Below, piece after piece: positions 16,295-22,840 of a DNA stretch of 64,000 bases. The notes below the pieces were generated by a model. That model did not search any database, was not told where the DNA came from, and saw nothing but the letters and a program-made list of their open reading frames with translations. A program made the position numbers and the translations under genes. Every line of letters begins with the position of its first letter. Position 1 is the stretch's first letter. The stretch lies in assembly GCA_947478845.1 (NCBI GenBank), contig CANJXC010000006.1, positions 64,491-128,490 on the forward strand. Direction: 5' to 3'. The DNA is from Spirochaetales bacterium. Lineage in GTDB: Bacteria; Spirochaetota; Spirochaetia; JABEVK01.

Positions 16295-17433
16295 GCGAGC
16301 TCGCCCCCGAGGTACAGCGGGCCCGTTTTCGCCTCATGCTGGACCACCCTTTCCTGGCCTCGGCCGTCGCAAGGTTGCCGCTTCGAGAGGCCGACTCGAC
16401 CGACGTGCCCACCATGGCCACTGATGGCTACCGCATCCTCTACTCGCTGGAGTTTGCCCGCAGCCTGACGCCTGACGAGTGCGTTGGCGTACTGGCCCAC
16501 GAAGTGCTCCACTGTGTGTTCGGGCACTTGGAACGCCGCCAGAGCCGGGACCCCGTTCTTTGGAACGTAGCCATTGACTACGCCACCAATGAGTGCCTAG
16601 TGGCCTGTGGCTTCACGCTTCCCTCAAGCCGCCTGTGGGACGCGAAGTATGCCAATTTGACGGCCGAAGAGATCTACGAGCTGTTGTACCAGACCGTACC
16701 TCCCAAACGGCTGAAGGGCTTCGATCTTCACCTCAGTCCCGACCTGGGCATCGCGCGGGCCTATCGTGACGTGTCCGACCCTAGCCCCGGCGAGTTGGGC
16801 GACCTGCGGCAGCAACTGGCCCGTGAGGTGATATCGAAACTGCCCGGGCGGTTACCTGCCCTGTGGAAGCAAGAACTCGAGCGACTTGAGTCGCGGCGTG
16901 TACCATGGCAGGAACTGCTGGCCCGCTTCTTCACGGCCACCCTACAAAGTGACTTCCGCCTGTTCCCCCCGAACAAGCGTCACCTTTGGCAGGGGCTTTA
17001 CCTTCCGTCGGTCGGCGGTCTGGGGCCCCGGCAGGTGGTCGTCGCCATCGATACCTCAGGTTCCATGCGGACCTCAGACCTGCAACTCATCCTTGCCGAA
17101 GTCGACGCCTTCCGTGCCGTCGCCGCATGCGAACTGAGGCTGATTCAGGCCGATGCGGCCATTGCCTCCGACCGCCACTTTGACCCCTGGGACCTGGCCC
17201 ATCCCGACCCGGGCCCGTCCACCGTGGTCGGCCGCGGTGGAACTAGTTTTCGGCCCGTTTTCGAGGCCATCGAGCAACAGGCTGGTCAAAGCGGCTACCT
17301 GCCAGACTGCCTGGTGTACTTCACTGACGGTTACGGTGAGTTCCCCGTCAAAGCGCCCGCTTACCCCGTGCTGTGGGTGGCCGTGGAGTCGAGCAAGGCG
17401 ACGTTCCCTTTTGGAGAGGTGTTGAGATTCTAG
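16291..17433 (+). CDS. DUF2201-type protein: HExxH metallopeptidase-like plus VWA-like domain
   Basis: The 380-residue protein joins two recognisable parts. The N-terminal part has LAHEVLHCVFGHLERR with the zinc-binding HEVLH at about 70-74 and WNVAIDYATNECL after it, as in the putative metallopeptidases of DUF2201. The C-terminal VWA-like part has the MIDAS motif VVAIDTSGSM (D254, S256, S258) and LVYFTDGYGEF. Both metal sites look intact. The GTG start overlaps the MoxR stop, so I use it rather than the longer open frame from 15907. MoxR/VWA pairs are established conflict-system components, and the protease-like part makes this the likeliest effector of the retron operon. No signal peptide. 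Proteolytic activity is inferred from the motif. Confidence 0.87.
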   Translation: MSELAPEVQRARFRLMLDHPFLASAVARLPLREADSTDVPTMATDGYRILYSLEFARSLTPDECVGVLAHEVLHCVFGHLERRQSRDPVLWNVAIDYATNECLVACGFTLPSSRLWDAKYANLTAEEIYELLYQTVPPKRLKGFDLHLSPDLGIARAYRDVSDPSPGELGDLRQQLAREVISKLPGRLPALWKQELERLESRRVPWQELLARFFTATLQSDFRLFPPNKRHLWQGLYLPSVGGLGPRQVVVAIDTSGSMRTSDLQLILAEVDAFRAVAACELRLIQADAAIASDRHFDPWDLAHPDPGPSTVVGRGGTSFRPVFEAIEQQAGQSGYLPDCLVYFTDGYGEFPVKAPAYPVLWVAVESSKATFPFGEVLRF

Positions 17434-17708
17434 GGGGGATAGGTAGGTATACAGCACGTGTAGTAGCCAAATCCTTTTCGCCGCAAACCCCACACAGCAA
17501 TCCCCTTTAACTTTGGGATTGACAGACGACATAGTTCGCACCGACACTTAACAATCTCGGCGTCGCTGGGGTTTTCGGAACCGATTCAGTTCAAGCGGGT
17601 GTCAGTTCTTCCGACGTCAGTGGCAAAATCGCTCCGGTCGGGACGAAAGCCATCCCTCGCACCACAATCGAAGTTCCTATTAGATACTGAAACACGAGGA
17701 GAATGACC
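17434..17708. other. Intergenic stretch after the retron operon
   Basis: These 275 bases carry no gene that I can support. An interrupted inverted repeat CAATCCC (17498-17504) / GGGATTG (17515-17521) could form a seven-base stem behind the operon, but no T-run follows, so it is not a clear terminator. GAGGAG at 17696-17701 is the ribosome binding site of the next gene. No tRNA or repeat that would mark an island boundary was seen. Confidence 0.5.
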
Positions 17709-18188
17709 ATGGAAAGTCTGGATTCTATGATCTCAAATGCCGGGATAGCCGGGGTTGCCGCGGGCTTATTGGTGCTCCATATCGGACTTGCCGTCTTTGC
17801 TTCCTATTTGATCACGCTGCAAAATGGAGTGAACGCTCTTCCTGCGCACAAGAGACCTTTCGTCGGCAACTTGGTTTGGCTGGCGATCGTTCCTCTGTTT
17901 TCCCTGTGGTACCTCTTGGGGATTATTCTGATCTCTCACGCCCTCAGGGACGAGATCAAGGATCACAACCTGGAAGGAGACGGCGGATTTCTCATCGCGA
18001 TTCTCATCGTCATCGTGGACTCCCTCTGGGTTCTTCTTGGAATTGGCTACCTAGCAACTCAGGCCCTGTTTTTCGCTATCTCGGGAGGCTTGCTCTTCGT
18101 CGCCGGAGTTGTCTTGTGGGCCCTCCATTGGTCACAGGTACACACCGCAATAGCCGAGCTGCGGCCACGTTCCAAGGCTCACGCTTAG
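17709..18188 (+). CDS. Small four-segment membrane protein, function unknown
   Basis: A 159-residue protein with four hydrophobic segments: AGVAAGLLVLHIGLAVFASYLI, then WLAIVPLFSLWYLLGIILI, FLIAILIVIVDSLWVLLGIGY and a last one around GGLLFVAGVVLWALHW. Loops are short and polar. I know no family for it. ATG 17709 is chosen over ATG 17703 because GAGGAG at 17696-17701 is seven bases before the former and only one base before the latter. It stands alone between the retron operon and an SDR gene. Confidence 0.7.
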   Translation: MESLDSMISNAGIAGVAAGLLVLHIGLAVFASYLITLQNGVNALPAHKRPFVGNLVWLAIVPLFSLWYLLGIILISHALRDEIKDHNLEGDGGFLIAILIVIVDSLWVLLGIGYLATQALFFAISGGLLFVAGVVLWALHWSQVHTAIAELRPRSKAHA

Positions 18189-18239
18189 CCATCGAGCTCA
18201 CTGCGACACGAACAAAGTGAGGTTCCTATCTCGCGCAAG

Positions 18240-18956
18240 GTGATCATCTATGGTGGATCTGGTGGCATAGGCTTCGCTACGGGCAAAATTCTTGCCTCAC
18301 GCGGTTATGACCTCCATCTAGTGGGGCGCAGTGAAGACAAGTTAGCGGCCAGCGCCGCCGAACTCGGAGCGAGCTTCACCGTGGGCGATGTTACAGATAG
18401 CGATCTCTTTGCCCGCGTAGAAAAAGACGCCGGTGAAGCCGTAGATGGCCTTGTCTATGCGGTTGGTACCATCAATTTGCGCAGTTTTCAGCGCCTCACC
18501 GACGTTGATTTCTTGAATGATTTCCGGGTCAACGCGGTGGGCGCTGCGCTTGCCGTTCAGGCATGTCTGGCCGCGTTGAAGCGGAGCTCTGGGGTCGCGT
18601 CGGTGGTGCTGTTCTCGAGTGTCGCGGCGGTGCAGGGTTTTTCCTTGCATGCCTCCATGGGTATGGCCAAGGGCGCCGTCAGTGGACTCACCTTGTCGCT
18701 GGCGGCAGAACTGGCTCCAAAAGTACGCGTCAATGCCATAGCTCCTTCCCTCACGCGCACCCCGCTGGCCCAGAGCCTGCTTTCCAGTGAACAAATGGCT
18801 GGGGCCATAGCCGGCTTGCACGCCCTGCAAAGGCTAGGCACTGCCGAGGACATTGCGTCGTTGACCGCCTTTCTGTTGTCAGAAGAGGCAGACTGGATCA
18901 CGGGGCAAATCCTTAGCGTCGATGGGGGACGTTCTACGCTTCGCACGAAGAATTAA
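18240..18956 (+). CDS. SDR-family protein lacking the usual catalytic tyrosine
   Basis: A 238-residue Rossmann protein of the short-chain dehydrogenase/reductase superfamily. It has the dinucleotide motif YGGSGGIGFATG at the N-terminus, VVLFSSVAA (catalytic Ser region), RVNAIAPSLTRTPL and a final DWITGQILSVDGG. The usual YxxxK is replaced: the conserved Lys is in SMGMAKGAV and Met stands four residues before it where Tyr is expected. It may be a non-classical or inactive member, though I recall a subgroup with this change. The start is uncertain. GTG 18240 begins the conserved fold, but GTGAGG at 18217-18222 is too far upstream for it and would suit an ATC codon at 18228. Confidence 0.8.
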   Translation: MIIYGGSGGIGFATGKILASRGYDLHLVGRSEDKLAASAAELGASFTVGDVTDSDLFARVEKDAGEAVDGLVYAVGTINLRSFQRLTDVDFLNDFRVNAVGAALAVQACLAALKRSSGVASVVLFSSVAAVQGFSLHASMGMAKGAVSGLTLSLAAELAPKVRVNAIAPSLTRTPLAQSLLSSEQMAGAIAGLHALQRLGTAEDIASLTAFLLSEEADWITGQILSVDGGRSTLRTKN

Positions 18957-18992
18957 GAGCCTAGGAAGGCTTCGTGCTTGCGTGGCATAACC

Positions 18993-19679
18993 TTACACCA
19001 GCCAATTGTAGTGATAAAAGCGCTCCAAACACCACCAGGTGCCGCAGGCCGCAATGCCATACCCCGACCATCGGACGAGCAGGTTTCTTTTGCGCTCAGG
19101 TTGTTTTGCCAGCCAGAACAACAGCGGCAGGGCCGTCAGGATGACCAGAATCTGCACCGTCTCCAGCCCCAAATTGAAGCCCAAAAGTGCGGTCAACAAC
19201 GTACCCGGAGCTACCCCGAGTTCCTCGAGGGCACTGGCGAAACCCATACCGTGAACCAAACCAAAACCCAAGGCCCATTCAAACCGGTGATCGAAGCGCG
19301 GCCTCAGTTTGTCGTGGTTTTTCGCAGCGTCGAGAGCGACAAAGACGATAGAGGCAGCAATGAGGGGCTCGAGCCACCAGCGTTCGACGTAGATCAAACC
19401 ATTGGCCACCAGGCCCAGCGTCAGGCTATGAGACAAGGTGAACCCCAAAGTTACTTTTGCCAGGCGGCCCAAACGGCCGCCGGGCAAAAGAAGGCTGGCG
19501 AGAAACGCCAAGTGGTCAAAGCCACCTACCAGGTGTTCCATCCCCCAGAAGTAGAAATTGGTTCCCACTTCCAGGACTGGCGGCATCACAGGGTGTGCCG
19601 CCAGAGGCCAGCCCAGAGGGGTCAAGACCAACACCACTAAGAGGGGGCGTAAGGTGATCAGAGCCTTATCTCTTGCCAA
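18993..19679 (-). CDS. HupE/UreJ-family membrane protein, copy 1
   Basis: A membrane protein of about 228 residues with the HupE/UreJ pattern: FWGMEHLVGGFDHLAFL, then GFTLSHSLTL and FGLVHGMGFASAL. These His/Asp motifs in membrane segments are those of the nickel/cobalt-transport-related HupE/UreJ family. Six or seven hydrophobic segments are visible. It is the last gene of a minus-strand operon behind CIA30 and YHYH genes and overlaps the YHYH gene by 14 bases. The TTG start is not well supported by a ribosome binding site, so the true start may be a few codons later. It converges with the SDR gene. A near paralogue sits at 34470-35135, also beside a YHYH gene. Metal or peroxide-linked roles are guesses. 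Confidence 0.8.
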   Translation of the reverse strand: MARDKALITLRPLLVVLVLTPLGWPLAAHPVMPPVLEVGTNFYFWGMEHLVGGFDHLAFLASLLLPGGRLGRLAKVTLGFTLSHSLTLGLVANGLIYVERWWLEPLIAASIVFVALDAAKNHDKLRPRFDHRFEWALGFGLVHGMGFASALEELGVAPGTLLTALLGFNLGLETVQILVILTALPLLFWLAKQPERKRNLLVRWSGYGIAACGTWWCLERFYHYNWLV

Positions 19680-21618
19680 CCCAAACCGTTCGCTGGTTCA
19701 TCGCGTGCGCAGGCCCATTGCGTTTGGGTTCCCAGAAATCGGGAATCGCGTTGATTTTACCTTTCCAGGCCCCTTTAATGAGCACAAAGTTGGTGTAAGG
19801 AGTTCCCCGCGAGGAAACAGAGGCAACCGTATGAGCATGGTAATGGTAACCGTACACGCCGTGGCTATGACCTCCAAAGGAATCGAGGGGAACGCCAATG
19901 CCCTCCTGATTGGGGAAAGCCGCCTCATAGGTGCCGTAGAGCGCCAGACCATCGAGTCCGAAGCCAATGAGGGGGGGATGAGGTTGCCCCGGATAGTCGG
20001 CCATGTTGTACAGGTTAAAATCGTTGGCCACGGCCGTATGGCCGTCTGAGTGCCAGTGCAAGCCCATACCCTGGCCCACGTGGATTCCACTTGAAGTGAT
20101 TTCCCCGTTCTCTTGGCACGACACAAGCATGTTACTAAAGAGCGGATAAATGCTTACACCGTCGAGGCCTACGCCAAGCCCAGAAACCGAGGAGATGTTG
20201 TACGCATCGGCTGGCCCTGTGTACTTTTCATCGCTTCGGATAGAGGCGACCATGGTGTTTTCGGCCAAAGAAGACACCAGCCCGTAGTCTTTCATGGGAA
20301 TCTTGAACTCGTAAAGGTTCAAAGTTGCATTGCGGGTGTTGTTCTGTTGCCCATAGCTGGCGCCGCCACTTCCTCCCGGCGGACGGGTCACGTCCATGAG
20401 GCGCACCGGCTTGTCGGTAATCGAATAGGCTGGAATCACCATGAAAGGGTGGTGGATTCCTTTGCTGTCTGCTGCATTGGTAAAAAAGACGTAAGGGGAA
20501 GTGTTCATTCCCAGAGTGCCGTTGGCGATATCGTCGGACTGCAGGGTATACCTCAGGAAACCGTCGCGAGCCGCCATGTAGAACTCGGGCGAATAGCGGA
20601 GTTTGCTCCCTTCGGCAGCCATGGTTTTGACAATGGTATTGAGCATTTCCTGAGCAGCGGCACGGGTTTTGGGATTGAGACCCACGGCAGACAATTGGGG
20701 CAGATACACGGGATTCAAGTCTTGGAGAACCTTGCTGCGGTCACTTTCGACGTCGGCTCTCGTGATTTTGACAAACTCCTTGATGGATACCGGCAGGTTT
20801 GCCTGATAAGGTATGTCATCGGCGTTGAAGTCCTTTGGCATCTCAACATTGAGGGGCGATTTCAACAGGCTCAGGGGCGTCGCTTTGGCAGCCGACTGGA
20901 CGAGGGAGAAATCCTTGCCGTCAAAGCGTACATACCATCCCTTGGCGGAAAAGGCCGGATCGGGAACATGGCTGTAGTCGGAAAGGTTGTAGAGTTTACG
21001 CGCTACGGCCTTGAGAAACTTGGTCGCTGGCTCATATTGAAAAGTCACGTAACCCCGGCCGGTGGGTTGGGGAGCGATCCCCCCGTTGTTGCGCCATAGG
21101 AGTTTGTATCCCGAGGTGGGGTCGGCGTCGAGCGAGTAAAGGGCATGAAGCTCCGATTCAAACCGAAACTCGGTTGCCTCAGAGGTCTCGGGAAGAGCCT
21201 CAACAATCTTCGAAAGGATATCTTGGTAGCTCTTCAGCTCCGTGGTGGTCGAGGTAGCTCCCCCGGCACCGATAGTCAGGTATTTTTGGTTGGGAGCGGC
21301 GAGCAGATACCGCGTGCGCACGGCCAGCGATGAGGCCTCGGCCAGGGGAGGTGGCGTATACCCATAACTCAGAATCTCGGCGAAAGTCGCCGGAAGCGAA
21401 TAGACCGCCGCGGGGAGGATGGGTGCCGCCGCAGGACTGGGCGTCGTGTGGGCCACCATTTGGTCTTTCCATTCGGCTGTGTTATCAGGTTGGGGCTTCG
21501 AAGGCGCACCGCCGCCAGGACCACCGCCAGCGCCATCCCCTCCAGGGCCACCAACTTGGGCGTAAGCGAAAACACCACCAAGCAATACCAAGGAGAAAAA
21601 GCGGATCAAAACGTTCAT
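19666..21618 (-). CDS. Exported YHYH-domain protein, copy 1
   Basis: A 650-residue exported protein. The signal peptide is MNVLIRFFSLVLLGGVFAYA, followed by a Gly/Pro-rich linker (GGPGGDGAGGGPGGGAP). The C-terminal third is the YHYH domain: GMGLHWHSDGHTAVANDFN, PPLIGFGLDGLALYG, and FGGHSHGVYGYHYHAH. The many His residues suggest metal binding; function of the family is not established. Residues 50-420 show no domain I know but are shared with the second copy at 32545-34473 (for example the DVTRPPG / DVRRPPG and YVFFTNAAD / YGFFTNAAD segments). It follows the CIA30 gene by 33 bases and overlaps the HupE gene. Probably periplasmic or surface-located. Confidence 0.85.
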   Translation of the reverse strand: MNVLIRFFSLVLLGGVFAYAQVGGPGGDGAGGGPGGGAPSKPQPDNTAEWKDQMVAHTTPSPAAAPILPAAVYSLPATFAEILSYGYTPPPLAEASSLAVRTRYLLAAPNQKYLTIGAGGATSTTTELKSYQDILSKIVEALPETSEATEFRFESELHALYSLDADPTSGYKLLWRNNGGIAPQPTGRGYVTFQYEPATKFLKAVARKLYNLSDYSHVPDPAFSAKGWYVRFDGKDFSLVQSAAKATPLSLLKSPLNVEMPKDFNADDIPYQANLPVSIKEFVKITRADVESDRSKVLQDLNPVYLPQLSAVGLNPKTRAAAQEMLNTIVKTMAAEGSKLRYSPEFYMAARDGFLRYTLQSDDIANGTLGMNTSPYVFFTNAADSKGIHHPFMVIPAYSITDKPVRLMDVTRPPGGSGGASYGQQNNTRNATLNLYEFKIPMKDYGLVSSLAENTMVASIRSDEKYTGPADAYNISSVSGLGVGLDGVSIYPLFSNMLVSCQENGEITSSGIHVGQGMGLHWHSDGHTAVANDFNLYNMADYPGQPHPPLIGFGLDGLALYGTYEAAFPNQEGIGVPLDSFGGHSHGVYGYHYHAHTVASVSSRGTPYTNFVLIKGAWKGKINAIPDFWEPKRNGPAHAMNQRTVWVGKR

Positions 21619-21651
21619 CGAGGCACTCTCCGTTTGGGGTTTTACAAACCC

Positions 21652-22263
21652 TCAATAAAATCCAATCTCGCGAACGTCTATCTTAGCAGAGAACTCACGC
21701 TTGTACGCTACCACCGCCACGCTGGCCAGTTCGGCCAAATCCAGTGAGAAAAACGCGCCGAAATCTCCTTTGGTGAACCTGCTGAAGGGCACGCGGACCT
21801 CTTGCCATTCGCCAGTGACAGCTAAGGGGGCCATGTAAAACGACCAGGGAAAAAAGTTCTTGGAGGTTCGCAGGAACAGGTAGTAACCTTCGCTTTCAGC
21901 CCGCGCCAAAAGGCGCACTCCCTTGTAGTTGCGGGCGTCAAACGAACTTTTGCCGTCTTGAGCAAGACGAAGCTCGGCCTGGATGAAACCCCCATTGTTC
22001 TTCAAACTGACTTCTCCCGCAAGGGCGAGGTGGGGAATGCCACCCTCGGACTCGCGGGCCATCGTCATATCTGACAGCCCTCCCATCACCCTGTCGGTGT
22101 AGCCTTGCCAGGAGTTGCCCAGCTTTGACCTTGAAGAGGTAAAATCGTCGAGAAGAAATGATGACATAGGAGCCTCCGAGTTGGGAGAGAAGGTGACGCA
22201 AGTGGTGCCAAGGATGGCCACCGCCACCAGGCCGATCATCAGGGTTTTTGGGTAGGTCGACAT
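21652..22263 (-). CDS. CIA30-family protein
   Basis: A 203-residue protein matching the CIA30 family (NADH:ubiquinone oxidoreductase intermediate-associated protein 30, a jelly-roll fold found in many bacteria). Typical segments are LLDDFTSSRSKLGNSWQGYTDRVMGGLSD, given here by position 36-64 and key words W-x-x-x-x-D-x-V-M-G-G, then NNGGFIQAEL, FDARNYKGVRL and WQEVRVPFSRF. A hydrophobic N-terminus (about 8-22) suggests export or membrane anchoring. A Cys at 22 lacks a classical lipobox. It is the first gene of the CIA30-YHYH-HupE operon and appears leaderless. A carbohydrate- or cofactor-binding role is possible; none is shown. Confidence 0.8.
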   Translation of the reverse strand: MSTYPKTLMIGLVAVAILGTTCVTFSPNSEAPMSSFLLDDFTSSRSKLGNSWQGYTDRVMGGLSDMTMARESEGGIPHLALAGEVSLKNNGGFIQAELRLAQDGKSSFDARNYKGVRLLARAESEGYYLFLRTSKNFFPWSFYMAPLAVTGEWQEVRVPFSRFTKGDFGAFFSLDLAELASVAVVAYKREFSAKIDVREIGFY

Positions 22264-22298
22264 ATCCGAAAGTTAGCGGTTGTGTCGAGCAAAGTCCA
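22264..22298 (-). promoter_or_regulatory. Leaderless promoter of the CIA30 operon
   Basis: Read on the minus strand: TGGACT (22293-22298), 17 bases, TAACTT (22270-22275), six bases, then the ATG. The -35 matches TTGACA at four of six positions. The short distance puts the transcription start at or next to the A of the start codon, and no ribosome binding site is present. Confidence 0.6.
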
Positions 22299-22324
22299 CC
22301 GTGGTTGTTCGTCTTCAGAAAGCG

Positions 22325-22336
22325 TATCATGGTAGT
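22325..22336 (+). promoter_or_regulatory. Leaderless -10 element before the 139-residue protein
   Basis: TATCAT at 22325-22330 is followed by exactly six bases and an ATG at 22337. No good -35 and no ribosome binding site are visible. The gene is divergent from the CIA30 operon, whose promoter has the same spacing. Confidence 0.45.
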
Positions 22337-22756
22337 ATGAAAGCGAATGTAGAGCTCGTGAGTGAGTCCGAGATTCAAAATACGTGGGTCGATCGCGAAG
22401 GTTCGCGGGTGTGGCGGGTGCTTGACTATTCGCTTTTCATGTACGGGTTGGTCCGGGGTGACATCTTTGTGTCCCACACCGAGGGAGTTCCCGTTTACTC
22501 CGGGCTCGGGGTTTGGGAACTCGGCGGCGCCCACCGCCTAGGGTTACCCGTTTTTGAACGCACGAACTTCCTTACCAGGCTCTCTGGCCTCGTGACGGCA
22601 AGCCGGGTCGAGTTCACCGTGGATCCTGTTGATCAGCAGAGGTTGCTCAATCTGGGCTTGGTGATTGGGGTTGTTCAAACGGCCTTGTACTTTTCGCGCA
22701 GGACGCCCTTTCATCAGCAACTCCAGGCTACCAAAACCCCGTCCGAAACCCCGTGA
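22337..22756 (+). CDS. Hypothetical protein, 139 residues
   Basis: I do not recognise this protein. It starts MKANVELVSESEIQNTWVD, has a mixed helix/strand composition with hydrophobic patches (YSLFMYGLVRGDIFV, LNLGLVIGVVQTALYF) but no clear membrane span, and ends in a polar tail. The ATG at 22337 is preferred over an earlier in-frame codon because of the leaderless -10 element six bases before it. It lies divergently from the CIA30 operon and 84 bases before the PfkB-HAD gene. An opposite-strand open frame overlaps it but looks like a shadow. Probably real, moderate confidence. Confidence 0.55.
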   Translation: MKANVELVSESEIQNTWVDREGSRVWRVLDYSLFMYGLVRGDIFVSHTEGVPVYSGLGVWELGGAHRLGLPVFERTNFLTRLSGLVTASRVEFTVDPVDQQRLLNLGLVIGVVQTALYFSRRTPFHQQLQATKTPSETP

Positions 22757-22793
22757 CAAACGCCTTAGTTTGCTTCAAGCTTGATTGGTAGAA

Positions 22794-22826
22794 AGCAAAA
22801 CGCCACTTGCCGAAGTGGCTTGTGCT
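22794..22826 (+). promoter_or_regulatory. Stem-loop ahead of the PfkB-HAD gene
   Basis: GCCACTT at 22802-22808 pairs perfectly with AAGTGGC at 22813-22819 around a GCCG tetraloop. AGC at 22794-22796 can pair with GCT at 22824-22826 outside an internal loop. No T-run follows, so it looks more like a 5' leader hairpin or operator than a terminator. It ends four bases before the ribosome binding site of the next gene. Confidence 0.4.
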
Positions 22827-22840
22827 GTCAAGGGAGCGCT

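Noticed and set aside
17519-17554. TTGACA at 17519-17524 as promoter of the small membrane protein
   Set aside because: The nearest -10-like sequence (TAACAA) is 24 bases away and the gene starts 185 bases downstream.
20113-21099. Plus-strand frame of 328 codons inside the YHYH gene
   Set aside because: Antisense shadow of a gene with a signal peptide and a recognisable domain.
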